From: Russula earlei
Taxonomy: Eukaryota; Basidiomycota; Agaricomycetes; Russulales; Russulaceae
Reading direction: 5' to 3'
Length of the DNA: 64,000 nt
Assembly (NCBI GenBank): GCA_025769875.1
Contig: JAGFNK010000117.1
Coordinates: 1-64,000, forward strand
Under the pieces are notes generated by a model. It did no database searches and was not told where the DNA came from. It saw only the letters and a list, made by a program, of their open reading frames with translations. Positions within the stretch are counted from its first letter, which is position 1. The number at the start of each line of letters is the position of its first letter. Shown here piece by piece: positions 20,837 through 31,200 of this stretch. The translations under genes and the position numbers were made by a program.

Positions 20837-21843
20837 TGTCAAATTATTGTGGTCCGTCCATAGATCAATGGGGTATGTAGTGCCTTCAAGGTAGTGTTGG
20901 AAGTGCCAGAGGGATGAGACAACGGCAAGGAGTTCTTTATCATAGATCATGCAATTTTGTTGTGCGGGGTCCAAGGATTTCAAAAAATAGGCTACTGGGT
21001 GATATCTGTTAAATTCATCAGGTTGTTCCAAGATTGCGCTGACTGCAAAGTTGCTTGCATTGCAGATGAGTCGAAAGGGTTTAGTATGATCAGGTAACAT
21101 GAGGACTGGGGCTGTCGTGAATGCCTGGATTAGTTATCTAAATGCTTGTTCTTCATTGTCTTCCCATTTAAAGGGGTGTTCTTTCTTTGTTAGATTAAAC
21201 AAGGGTCGTGCCATTCATGAGTATTGGTGGATAAATCGTCGATAGAAGTTGCAAAATCCTAGAAATGCTTGGATTTCCATAATGTTGGTCGGAGTAGGCC
21301 ACTTTGTAATGCCTATAAGCTTGTCTTGGTCCATGGATATTCGTCCTTGGGAGATATTGATGCCTAGGTAACTAATAGAGGTTTGTCAAAAAGCACATTT
21401 CTCTGGTTTCAAGTATAAATCGTGGTCTTGGAGTGTCTAAGAGAGAGGACCTTGTGTGTCCAGTCATCCAGTTCGTTCAAGGTTTGTGCCATGATTAGTA
21501 TATCATCTAGATAAATGACCACTCGTTCAGTGGCAATGTATTTTGCTAGGATGGTGTTCATAAAGCATTGGAAAGTGGCTGGGGCATTGCAGAGACCAAA
21601 TGTCATTATCAAAGGTTCGAAGAGTCCTAATGGTGTCTTGAATGCTGCAAGGTGTTTGTCGCCCTCTCTTAGGTGGATATTGTTGTATCCCCATCGTACG
21701 TCAAACTTGGTAAAGTATTGGGCTCCTTGGAGTTTGTCGATTAATTCAGGAATCAAAGGTAGTGGATAAGCATCTTTGACAGTTGCTGTGTTCAGGGCTC
21801 TGTAGTCTTGTACTGGTCGTAGATTTCCTCCTTTCTTTTCCAC
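20837..21843 (-). pseudogene. GypB reverse transcriptase and RNase H
   Basis: The frame 21843-21409 encodes gypsy [37 protein letters not shown] and the catalytic VIYLDDILI box. Frame 21100-20834 carries RNase H (RLICNASNFAVSAIL, DKELLAVV, LWTDHNNLT). Between them (21101-21408) the alignment continues in broken frames with stops, for example near 21130 and 21390. The RT active-site residues are present. Confidence 0.93.
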
Positions 21844-22901
21844 AAAGAAGAATGGACTGGCAATAGCTGCTTTTGATGGTCGGATAGTGCCTCTTTTAAG
21901 TGTTCATCTAAGTATTCTTTTAGGGCTTGTAGTTCTTTGGGAGTAAGTCGATAGATACCAGAATCGCGTCGGGCGATCCCTGGTTTCAGATTGATTGCAT
22001 GGTCCCATGGTTGGTGAGCAGGAAGGCATTGGGAAGCTTGTTCATTGAAAACCTTTCGCCATTTCAAGAATTGGGCAGGGATAAGTTCGTCTAATGTCTT
22101 GGGAGGTGTCTCTGCATGAGCTAGCTTGGTAGCTGTAGTTGATTTGGCTCTTATGCTGATTGTTATTGGTCTAAATGCATTGTGGATTTGTTTGTCAACA
22201 CATGGGTTCAATAGTCCTTCAGTATCTGGGAAGATTAATGCAGCAACGTTTGCAAACTCAGGTTCTTCTTCAGGGAAAGTAAGCGCTTGTATTTGGTAAT
22301 TCCGCATTCCAGATGCAGATGCAATGGTTATGCTTGGGTGTGTGGTAAGGCAGGTTCGGGGACAGTTCCTCAGTGTGATTGTATCATTTGCCCAATCAAT
22401 ATCTGGGTTGTGGTGTCGTAGCCAATCTGTTCCTAAGATGATGTCCTGATCTCCAATGTTAGTGACAAGGAATTCTGCCTGTTCGTCATGAGTAGCGCCT
22501 GTGTGTGCTTGTATGCGAAGTCTTTGGATGCTGCTAAAGTGTATTAATCCATTGGCATTTTGTGTTCCATCTACATTTTGTGATGGCAAGGGTTTGGTCA
22601 TAGTTTGGAGGTGCAGGTGGTGTCTTTGTGCGAATCGTCCATGGATTATCATTCCTTCTGCTCCACTGTCAAGCAGGGCTCTTGCACTGATTTCTTTGCT
22701 GCTTGTCTTTCCTACAAGAGTAACTTTCAAGGCAATGGATGGGGAGCAAATATTCTTGGTAAAAACTTTGGGGTAATTGATTTCTCTTTGTATCATACTG
22801 ATTTGGACCATGTCCCTTCTGGGTGCAGAAGGGGGTCCAATTAAAAATCCATAGGAGCAGATCTTGGGTGGAGGATCGGGTCCACAAGTGTTTCTCTCCA
22901 A
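21844..22901 (-). pseudogene. GypB protease and RT N-terminal segment
   Basis: An open frame with the aspartic protease ARALLDSGAEGMIIHGRFA, the flap region LVTNIGDQDIILGTDWL, and the segment leading to RT (WDHAINLKPGIARRDSGIYR, LTPKELQALKEYL). It overlaps the end of gag in another frame, the usual gag-pol arrangement. It shifts frame into the RT piece near 21840. The catalytic DSGA is intact. Confidence 0.92.
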
Positions 22902-23869
22902 GTTGTCAATGATGCAACAGGAACAGGTTCTTCTTGTGCAGATTCGATGTTTTCATCTTGGATGGTTGTAGCTCTGACTGTTTGGGGGCAAGATCCTTGT
23001 CGTTGGCATCTTTGGGCTGCTTTCTTTGCTCTACATTGATTTGCCATGTGGTTCTTCTTTCCACAGTAATAACAGAGGTTGTTCTTCCATCGAAACTCTT
23101 TCTCTGCATCTGTGAGGGGTTTTCTTTCACTTCTGGATTCCCAGGGTCGTTCATTAGGTTCCCCTTGGTACAAGTTAATTTCCAAGGGATTGTCTGATCC
23201 TTGAGTGTTTAATCCTTGGGTATGTACAGAGCATCCTCCTCTAAAGGCCGTGGAATTGTATAGGTGGAACAGGTTATCAAATTCTCTTGCTGCTTTGACA
23301 AGGGCTGTGAGTGTGGTTGGTGTCAGTATGATTCCCAATATCTTCTGATGTAGGGCTGGATTAATGTTCTTCCTGAATGCATACATCTTTGTCCTTTCAT
23401 CAGTGGTAGCTTGTGATGCATGGTGTAACCGTTTCTGATACCATTCATTGAATGGTAGTTTTCCTTGATAATAAGTGTGCATAGTGTTGGCAGAAGCCAA
23501 TTCTGCTTCTGCAGGGATAAAATGGTCAGCAAAGGCCTTTTTGAAGTTGTCCCATGATCCATAGTTGGCTACGGTATGAGCCATGGCTTTAGTAGTTTGT
23601 TCTCTAGCCCATGCTCCGGCAGGTGTTCCTACTTTAAAGTGGGTTAGCGCAGCAGCAACTTTCTTGCTTTCATCTGTGAAGGAGTCGCCATTGATATAGT
23701 AATAATTGGCTACCCAAAAGGCTTCTGCATTATCAGCCTTTCCATCAAAGGGTTCTGGTGCAGTCCCAACAAGGCATAGATTGCTTGACATGGTGGGGTT
23801 CTGAGTTGTTGCAGCTGTAACAATAGGTGGGGCTGAGCCTTGTAATTGGATTCTAGTTGGAGTGAGCAT
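22841..23869 (-). CDS. GypB Gag (capsid and nucleocapsid)
   Basis: An open frame of 342 residues. The first part is a retrotransposon Gag domain (PEPFDGKADNAEAFW, FTDESKKVAAALTHFKVGT, NFKKAFADHFIPAEAE, YQKRLHHASQAT). Near the C-terminus lies the zinc knuckle CYYCGKKNHMANQC (CX2CX4HX4C). It overlaps protease by about 60 nt in a different frame, so expression of pol would need frameshifting or re-initiation. The true start may lie upstream, because the preceding frame (23930-24355) is collinear. It is one of the few intact frames in this element. Confidence 0.9.
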   Translation of the reverse strand: MLTPTRIQLQGSAPPIVTAATTQNPTMSSNLCLVGTAPEPFDGKADNAEAFWVANYYYINGDSFTDESKKVAAALTHFKVGTPAGAWAREQTTKAMAHTVANYGSWDNFKKAFADHFIPAEAELASANTMHTYYQGKLPFNEWYQKRLHHASQATTDERTKMYAFRKNINPALHQKILGIILTPTTLTALVKAAREFDNLFHLYNSTAFRGGCSVHTQGLNTQGSDNPLEINLYQGEPNERPWESRSERKPLTDAEKEFRWKNNLCYYCGKKNHMANQCRAKKAAQRCQRQGSCPQTVRATTIQDENIESAQEEPVPVASLTTWRETLVDPILHPRSAPMDF

Positions 23870-23929
23870 TTGAGGGATTGCTTGCGGTGCATTGCTAACT
23901 GTATGAGGAGTGGGTTGTTGAGTATTTTG

Positions 23930-24968
23930 TCAGGTGGAGGGTCCTGGAGTAGCGCTTTGAGTGCTTGTTGCAGTTCCTAGGATGGCAGTAACTTCTTGAG
24001 TTGTTTGGGTAGTAAAATCAACTTCTCGGTTATTATAGTAAACCCAATGTCTTCTAGAATGGCTCCACTTGACTGGTTTGTCTAAAAAGAGGCCTGTATA
24101 GTTATAGGGATTGAGGTCTTGAACATTTTCTGCTCCTGGGGCTGCTGCTTTAAGTTGAGCAGTGGTGACTTCATCATTGTCGTCTTCGTAGAGCCAAGTG
24201 TCTGAAAGATTTCCATGATTGATGACAGGTGTTCCTGCAAATTTTCCCCGGTAACAGTGGTCTTGGGTGTCGTAGCTGAGGTTTTCAAATAAAAGTGGAA
24301 TTAGATTTTCTCCATTGTCAGTAATGTCCCTTCTAGTACTTATAAGTTTAGACAACGGTTATAGTCCAATGACCGTTGTTCCAAGGATATGCAATGGTGT
24401 AGGCTGGTTTTAGTTGAATAGAGTCGGGTCTTCCTTGGTGCTTTCTTAAGTGGATTCAGGAGTATTCTTCGGTGATGCTACTTTGGGTCAAGAACACTTG
24501 GGTTTTCCACAAATATCCTTCGAATTCTGCTGGTGAGATAGCAAAGTTGTTTCCCTCTCTGGTGGGATGTTGATACACTATAAAGTGTGTCGTTCTAAGA
24601 TGCCAAGCCTCCATACAATAGTTCTTGAATTCAAGTAGTTCCCTCTTTGAATGCATAGGTAGGTTTAGGGCTAAGAAAGATTGTTCTGGTAGATAGGAGT
24701 GAAGTTCAGTATTTCTAATGTCAATACTATCAGGTGATTCAACAAGTGGCAATGTAAAGGGTTGGGAAGGTATGATAGGTGTAGGAATACGACTGGTAAA
24801 CAGGGGTACGTAGGCGTCAGGGGGAGTAGGAGGTAATGGTCTTTCAACAAGGAAACCTCTCGCGTTGGGGACTGTATCTCTTGAGGGAGCTTGCTGAGGC
24901 ATTGCACATCTTCTGTGTCGGGGAGCCAGAATTACTGATATGGGAGGTGGTAATCGCCTGGTGTCCAC
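23930..24968 (-). pseudogene. GypB 5' ORF, distal part (pre-gag)
   Basis: Two collinear frames, 24968-24456 (170 codons, P-rich then AISPAEFEGYLWKTQVFLTQ) and 24355-23930 (KFAGTPVINHGNLSDTWLYE, acidic, ending in a T/S-rich tail), are separated by about 100 bp with stops. A diverged copy of 23943-24578 lies at 33111-35835, so the region belongs to the family and is not a chance frame. I recognise no domain. It probably formed the N-terminal extension of Gag or a separate protein. Confidence 0.7.
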
Positions 24969-25919
24969 AGGGTAATTCTGTCAGGAGTGGGAGGTGTATC
25001 TGGTCTGTAGTTGCATGTGCAATACTCTGTTTTGCAGTTACACCTTGTTGTCCATGGGTTTGACTCAGTGTCTTCTGTGCTGGCGGACCAACGTTCTTGG
25101 CTGGTTAGGATGGTGGTTTGAATTGGTGTGAGGGGTCAGGGGGCAAGACTTGAGGCTTCTAGGATTGCCGGGACAGAATAGTACGCAGGGGGACCAGTAT
25201 ATGAGGTGTCTGGGCTGGTAATTGCCCAAGGTTGATTGTAGTCTGCATTGTATAACCAAGAGTTAGTTTCCCAATCAAAGGTGTTGTGTATTCCTGGTAC
25301 AACAGCAAGTTGGACGTAAGATTAGTTTTCCCTTTGTATTCTGTTGAGGCATAGGTAGGTAGAACTGGACAGTGAGACGATAGTAGCTGATGTATGTCCA
25401 AGCCAGGTAAAACAGGCGATACCCTGTCCTTAAAGAATTAACGATGAGATGGTGATGTGGCTGGATGATCCTAGTCCAAAGGTTCAATTCGCTGGAGCAC
25501 AGGGATTGATAATCAACTGGTTGTCCTTGGATGTTCTTTGCTTGAGCAAGTTGCCAATATAATAGTTGTTGTCGTGCTGGTGGCAGGAGTCAACTGAGGT
25601 TTTCAAGATATAATGCGTGTTTGTCGTGGCTTAGGAGTTGTCCAAATGGTAAGGCTCCAAGGAATTCTTTGACAATGAGATGAGGAAAGTCTTCGTGGGG
25701 TGGTTCTATTCCTGGTACGTCATGTAGGTTGGTTAAGGTGATGACAGGGAATGTGGTGGAGGCCCAAGTTCAATAATGATTTAGGCTTAAGATGTGTCTG
25801 GTGATAGCGTCTTCTTCTTCGTCTTCTTCTAAGGCATATTCTCGAGGCACTTTAGTCAAGGCAAAGAAGAAAGGTTTATTCGATCTTTATTGAAGCGTTA
25901 CAAGGGTGGTTCTTACTTT
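24969..25919 (-). pseudogene. GypB 5' ORF, middle part (decayed)
   Basis: Several short minus-strand frames with sensible composition (for example ALEEDEEEDAITRHILSL and HDVPGIEPPHEDFPHLIVKE, near 25840-25700) interrupted by stops. They appear to connect the 307-codon frame upstream with the pre-gag frames downstream. No domain is recognised. Confidence 0.5.
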
Positions 25920-26843
25920 TTAAGAACTGTGCGCAAGATCTATGGTTTCAAGATGGTACCTCTCAATTATTTTGAGAGGGTTAGGGGGAATACAAGGCAT
26001 GAAACAGAAGCAAAGTAACTGTGGGTTGAAGCGGATGGTATCGACTGTATAAGTCAAATAGTGACGTAGGGGGATGCAGTTACTGTTTTCTTCAAAATGT
26101 AAGTAACCATAAGCAAAAGTGAGGCATCCGTCCAAGAAGTCATGTATGATAGATAAGCAAAACGAGCCCTCATAAGCAGGACAGTAAATAGTGGGCAAAG
26201 TAAGAAGTTTCCTAAACAACAAAGTGTTAAAAATGTATGCAATGCGTCTGAGGGGGAAGTCAGTGTCCGGGGTGTATATCCCAGCATTAGAACAAATGCC
26301 GAAGGGGGTGAGGTTATATTGGGTGGCAAGGGCAGTGTTGGAGGGTTCCACAGCAAAAGTGTGGACGATGCGTGCATGAAATGCAGTTGTGAAGGTGTTG
26401 GTGAAGGTGCGATGAGTTAGCTGATCAGTGGTAGGGATGTGTGACAGGTAGTCTTGGTGGTTTAAGTCGTGGAGGGGATGCCACTGCTCATGGGAGCGGT
26501 TGGTGCTGGGAAGGATGAAGTACTGGTGAGGATGGAACCGAAATGCTGTGCAAGGGGGGCAATCAAGGAAGCCTTCAGGCAAGGGAGGGCGGTCTGCTTG
26601 CTGCTGCTCACTCTGTGCTGGAGGGGGAGTGCCGATGGGGACGAAGTTGCCTGGAATAGGCTGGGCAGTGGTAGGAGACGATGGGGGAGCCATTGGGGAG
26701 TACAAGATGCTGAGGGGTGAAGATGTGTTGACTGGATCGAGGTCTTCAGTGAGGAGACGAAGGGTGGTGCGTGGAGTGGGCTGGAGAGGAGAAGGGAGAC
26801 ATAGGGAGGTATTGACAAGAGTGGGGGAGTTGGGAGTAGACAC
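25920..26843 (-). CDS. GypB 5' ORF: unrecognised 307-residue protein between 5' LTR and gag
   Basis: An intact frame that begins about 45 bp inside the element after the primer site. The first 100 residues are rich in P, T and S. The rest is globular-looking, with aromatic and hydrophobic segments (FRFHPHQYFILPS, FTTAFHARIVHTFAVEPSN, YEGSFCLSIIHDFLDGCLT). There is no zinc knuckle, protease or capsid motif. Most gypsy elements have gag here, so this is an additional or greatly extended protein. Its survival without stops, while pol decays, makes it worth attention. Function unknown. Confidence 0.6.
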   Translation of the reverse strand: MSTPNSPTLVNTSLCLPSPLQPTPRTTLRLLTEDLDPVNTSSPLSILYSPMAPPSSPTTAQPIPGNFVPIGTPPPAQSEQQQADRPPLPEGFLDCPPCTAFRFHPHQYFILPSTNRSHEQWHPLHDLNHQDYLSHIPTTDQLTHRTFTNTFTTAFHARIVHTFAVEPSNTALATQYNLTPFGICSNAGIYTPDTDFPLRRIAYIFNTLLFRKLLTLPTIYCPAYEGSFCLSIIHDFLDGCLTFAYGYLHFEENSNCIPLRHYLTYTVDTIRFNPQLLCFCFMPCIPPNPLKIIERYHLETIDLAHSS

Positions 26844-26877
26844 TTGAGCATTGGCTGGTCAATACAGGAATGATGAG

Positions 26878-26887
26878 AGACTGTCCA
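26878..26887 (-). promoter_or_regulatory. GypB self-priming site (putative)
   Basis: Two bases after the 5' LTR the minus strand reads TGGACAGTCT. It is perfectly complementary to AGACTGTCCA inside the LTR (+ 27176-27185), which begins 25 nt after TATATAA (+ 27211-27217), about where transcription should start. No tRNA 3'-end match is evident. This is the arrangement of Tf1/sushi-type self-priming. Confidence 0.7.
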
Positions 26888-26889
26888 GA

Positions 26890-27719
26890 TGTCAAGACAC
26901 GTACTGCTGATCACTAAGGACTCAGGAGCAGGTGGGCAAGGGTCAGAACAGATGGTATGCGGCATAAACGGCATTGAACAGGAGGATGAGCCAAACAATG
27001 AGGAGGTACCAGATAGGGACTGGTACATGTTGCAAGAGACAAAGGCAAAGGCTAGAGGCCAGTGTAGCGAGGGGGCTTTAAACAAGGCAATCGTTGAAGA
27101 GTACCTTGAAGATGAGAGTAGACTTTAAACTGAGCGGTCGTGGGGGAGTACCCAGGAGGATGAGAGTATCACAAATGGACAGTCTGACGACTGCCATGCT
27201 TCATTGGGACTTATATACAGTGTACAGGGTCAATTACAAAGAACTGGAGCTATTCTAGACCCTTTGGTACCATCCAATAGGACTACAGAGGCATAAACTT
27301 GCTTGTGTCAAGTTTCAGGGCTTACTGAGCGCATTACTGATCATTGTGGAGCGATGACATTATTATGATGTCACTGTGGAGCGCTTAGTGAGCCTATGAG
27401 GTCACTGTGGAGTTGCTCAGTCAGCCATGATGTCATTGGAGCCTTGATGACATCAGATGAGTTATGCAACAGTTTTTAAGAGTTTGTGCCACTGTTTCAG
27501 GTTCTTGGTGGCTGGGTGACCATGTGGCTGCCACACGATGATTACCTGATTAGGAAATGGGTGCCTGGTCGTGTTATAGTGCCTTTGCAATAGCAATATC
27601 TTGTACTGCAGGAGGGGTAGCCCAGGAAACAGAAGGGAGTTGGCAATGCAAAGTGAGAGAGGTCTCTCTTGAGTGAAATAGGACAATCTTCGGCCAGGAC
27701 CTGGCCTTGGTTCGTAACA
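26890..27719 (-). repeat. GypB 5' LTR (LTR family B)
   Basis: 830 bp, TGTCAAGACA..TTCGTAACA on plus, nearly identical to 12917-13745. The promoter faces lower coordinates, with TATATAA at + 27211-27217. The long P/S-rich minus frame that begins inside it and runs into the element is not counted as a gene. Confidence 0.95.
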
Positions 27720-27808
27720 GTCCCTAGGGACCAACTTCATTTCCACACTCACACTTGTTCTTGGACAATACACCTGTATATGGGCTGAGGACCTTAACAA
27801 GAGGATAA
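27720..27808 (+). pseudogene. GypF(+) ORF3, part 2, and polypurine tract
   Basis: Begins with the second TSD copy GTCCC and continues PRDQLHFHTHTCS to a TGA at 27786-27788, matching the end of GypF(-) ORF3 (PRDQLHYHTHCCVS). The polypurine tract AACAAGAGGATAA follows and abuts the LTR at 27809. Confidence 0.85.
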
Positions 27809-28097
27809 TGTCACAAGAACCAGCCACTCAGACCAGACTGGCAACTGGGATAGCCTTACCTGGACAGAACCTCATGACTAACTCATTTTCTATGACTCAC
27901 TTACTTCTGACTCATGTTGTTACAACATTTTCCTGTTATGTTTACTTCTAACTGTTTGCTATGGACTGCTCACTCTTGTACATCCCTTTACTTACTGGTC
28001 TTGTGATCTCTTACATCTTGTGATCCCTTCCATGTTATCATGTGATCCAATATTACAACATTTTCCTTTTATGTTTACTTCTTACTGTTTGCTATGG

Positions 28098-28733
28098 TGA
28101 GGATATAATACCCAGGTGGTGGGAACACGTGAGTGGGCAAGGCAGGCTGGTGGGCCATTGCTGGGCGCAGAGTCAGGGATGCATGTAAATGACACGGAGC
28201 GGTGGTAGAGCACAAGAGGGGGGGACTTGTTTGAAGTGCACGCGAGGCGTTTTCGAGAACAAGGAACATGACAATTGTTACATTTGCAGGCAATAAGAAG
28301 CTATTTTATATGTTTTACAAGTATGTTACTTAAGAAATAAAATAGGGGAGTGTTTTTAGGAGTTTTTGGAGTTGAGAATGGAAGTAAAACAGAAATGAAA
28401 ATGTATAATGAAAAGACTTTGGACATCAATGGACATAATGCATTGCCTCTCTACGTGGCTGATGCACTTGTTCTGGTTTTGGTGTGTGCGTGTGATTGAG
28501 TCATGCATTTGCATTTTTTTTTGGATACGGAGCAGTGGAGACAGTGTGGAATGTTCTTGCTTTTTGCACATTTTCGATTTTGAAGTGGGTCGTACAAGGC
28601 CTGAGAAGGATAACAGCAGAATGTATTTTCCCCTGAGGGGAGTGGAAAAAATTATGGGATCAAAATGATCCCAGGGACATGCCATTTGCACTTGCGCTCC
28701 TCCACATGCGCCCCTGGCGGCCCAAACCCACCA
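28098..28733. mobile_element. Small insert with 8-bp duplication (hAT-like, tentative)
   Basis: 636 bp flanked by TGCTATGG (28090-28097 and 28734-28741), an LTR-D sequence that should occur once. Eight-base duplications are typical of hAT elements. Terminal inverted repeats are weak (GGTGAGG against GGTGGGT when flanking bases are counted). It has no coding frame of note. Confidence 0.55.
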
Positions 28734-28859
28734 TGCTATGGACTGCTTGCTCTCATATGTCCCTTTACTTAGTGGTCTTGTGATCTCTTATGTCTTGTGA
28801 TCCCTTCTGTGTTATCATGTGATCCATAGATGTCCAGGTAACACTGGATTGCTGTTACT

Positions 28860-29339
28860 TGTTGAGATCTGCACTGCCCAGAGTCTCAGGTGTGTTGTGA
28901 TGTGATCACAACTCGGATGCGTTGACGCGTCGGATCACCCGGACCGGGCATCACCGGCTCAGCTCATACACTGCAGCACGCGTTAGTTACACTGATAGAG
29001 TGATTTAGGACAATCGGTAGCTACTTACAACTGATCCTCGGACTTACTTAGTGATCCGTGATGGTAGTTAACTGTACTGCATCTAGTGGCAGTCTCAGGT
29101 ACTTAAGAACGCCACAAAGTACGTAGATCACTTCAGTTTTGTGTCAACCAAACTGAAGTGAGTATTTACACTATGACATCTTATCTCACAGTACTGACGA
29201 CGTGTTGTAGCTATTGTCTGATAGGTACATTATTTACTTCAGTTTTGTGTCAACCAAACTGAACTATTGTCTGATAGATCTGCCTGCGATCTTATCATCT
29301 GCTGCTATCTAATCACACATACTGCGTCAATTTTCAACA
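28860..29339 (+). repeat. Solo LTR E1 (copia-like LTR family E)
   Basis: 480 bp, TGTTGAGATC..TTTTCAACA, with perfect TSD TTACT (28855-28859 and 29340-29344). An inverted-orientation copy is at 57341-57820. It holds two copies of the stem-loop CTTCAGTTT..AAACTGAAG (29131-29158 and about 29237-29263). Confidence 0.95.
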
Positions 29340-29671
29340 TTACTTTCCCTTTGTTTGGTTCTTTTTCCATTTATATTTGTTTCTTATTTTATTTTATTTT
29401 ATTTTCCAAATTTGTATTCCGCGGCACATACCTCAAAGTACAGAGGTGGTCACAGGCATAATAAGTGATGTAATGTGATTAGGCATTTGGTTCTGGGGTT
29501 GTCCGCTGAGGCGGTATGGCAGCAATTGGGTGTAGTGTGTGGTGGTCGGTGTTAATGGTTATGTGGGGTGTCTTATGCTTCCCAGTTCTCCCTCATCCCT
29601 CCTGGGTCCCAGGTTTCCCTCAGTTTTAGGCATGCTTTGGTTTCCTTTAGGAAGTGTAGTGTGCCTTTCAC

Positions 29672-31099
29672 TCATTCTGGGTGGTTGAACAGCTGGGCTA
29701 AGTTTTGTGGGTGGCTTCCTGCAGACAGGTGTCTGCAGCGCGCGTCATCGAAGAGTGGGCATGACAGGAGCACATGCTCAACTGTTTGGATGGGTTCGCT
29801 GCACTGGCACATAATTTGTGCTGGTGTGTGTTTTGGGTAGAAATGTCGTGTGTACTCCCCGATAAACATGTGACCTGTAATGAGTCAGTAGAAGGTGGCC
29901 ATAATCTGTCTCAAGAACTTATCATGTTGTTCCATGCGGTTACTCCTGTTATGTTCAGTGTTAGGGTCTCCTTCATTAGCTTGTTTTGTCCTTCTTTGAG
30001 CAATTGCAGTAGGGTGGGGTTTCCCGTCTGGTGGTTTGGTGAGTGCAGTGCGGTAGGCAAGGGAGTCATGGGGTGAGTCATGCCAACTCCTTTCCCATTC
30101 TATTATTGCTTCTTTTTCATGTCTGCTTTTTTGTTTGTCTAGTGATAAGGGCTCTGAGATGTTTTCAGTGCATGCCAAACTAGCAGCTTCCATAGCTAGT
30201 TGTTTGGCCTTCCAGAAGCCTGTTGGCGTGCTGTTCCTGGGTATCCAGAGCAGTCTTATGTTCGTTTCGGGGTATGCGTTGATAATCTCACCTATTTGTT
30301 TTAGATGATGTATGGCTACTGCTTGATCATCGTGAGGCTTGTGGTTGATGGCCAGTTCTGTTGATGCGTGCGTTGGTAGGCATATGTGGGCAAGCATGGG
30401 TGTTGTCTCTGTTTGTGTGTTGAGGTATTCTGTGAGGGCCTCAAGTCCGGCCGTTAGTGAGCGGATGTGGGTGCCTTTGTCTGTCACCGTTGTTCCAATC
30501 ACCTTTACCTTGTGTCCCCAAAGATTACCTTTTTCATATAGCACTGCTGCTGTCGCTCCAATTTGTTTGTTATCTGTTTGGTCTTTGTTGGTTTTGACGC
30601 TGTTGCAGTAGATGGCGATGGCTGTTCCTGCTTGGCATTGTTCTGTTAGTAGCCTGGCTAAACTGGCTTGAGTTTGTTGGGCATCTGGGAGGTTAGCATC
30701 ACTTGAATCTACTCTGACCTGACCATTCCAGTCTGGGGCGCCGGGCGGGATGTTGGGGAAGTCTTCTATGCATGGGCTGTTCACTGGTGTTCTGTGCGCT
30801 AGTGATCTCAGGGTGGTCTTTGCTTTGTGGCTGTTTGTGGTCGGTAGAGGCACGTTGTGGTGTTGTTGGGTGTACCAGTTGCCCCCTAGTCTTCTCCACG
30901 GTTGGCTGTTGTTCGTGGTGTGGTGGAGTCTTACCGCCGCGTTGTTTGTTATCTTGTTTAACCATATTTTCATTGGGAGAATGGTTAGTAGTTGATGGAG
31001 TGGCTCCCTTGGAGTCGTGCGGAAGGCTCCTGCTATTACCTTGACTGCTTCATTCTGAACAGTTTGTAGTTTTTTGAAAAAATACACTACCCATTGCAT
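29672..31099 (-). pseudogene. LINE ORF2 C-terminal part (RT thumb, RNase H, zinc motif)
   Basis: The frame 31099-29885 (404 codons) begins in the RT thumb/connection (KKLQTVQNEAVKVIAGAFRT, PLHQLLTILPM). It continues with an RNase H-like domain (ATAAVLYEKGNLWG, SLTAGLEALTEYL, IRLLWIPRNS) and an end with AYRTALTKPPDGKPHP. A second frame (29869-29672) carries the terminal motif CQCSEPIQTVEHVLLSCPLF, a CCHC-type zinc site common in Tad-clade LINEs. A stop near 29885 separates the two. The RT catalytic YADD region is absent. Confidence 0.87.
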
Positions 31100-31103
31100 G
31101 GTC

Positions 31104-31200
31104 TTAATGCTGTCTTAATGCTGTCTTAATGCCAGGCTAGGGTCATCAGTGTTCAGTCATCAGTGTTCAGTCATCAGTGTTCAGTCATCAGTGTTCCAGT
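31104..31200. repeat. Short tandem repeats in the LINE 5' region
   Basis: Two arrays: CTGTCTTAATG-type units (three copies, about 31106-31137) and GTCATCAGTGTTCA-type units (four copies, about 31142-31198). LINE 5' UTRs often contain such promoter repeats. Confidence 0.75.

Larger units (their letters stand above)
12917..27719 (-). mobile_element. GypB: complete Ty3/gypsy chromovirus with nested insertions
   Basis: LTRs of 829-830 bp (12917-13745 and 26890-27719) enclose, on the minus strand, a long 5' ORF region, gag, protease, RT, RNase H, integrase and chromodomain. The TSD GTCCC is exact (12912-12916 and 27720-27724). Joining the flanks restores the GypF(+) ORF3 reading, which proves the boundaries. 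Subtracting the nested long-TIR element (14052-17927) and TA element (19499-20834) leaves about 9.6 kb. Several stops and an integrase deletion make it non-autonomous. Two solo LTRs of this family occur at 34976 and 39913. Confidence 0.95.

Noticed and set aside
29129..29160. LTR-E hairpin as a host microRNA-like precursor
   Set aside because: It occurs twice in each LTR E copy and nowhere else here, with no sign of independent transcription.
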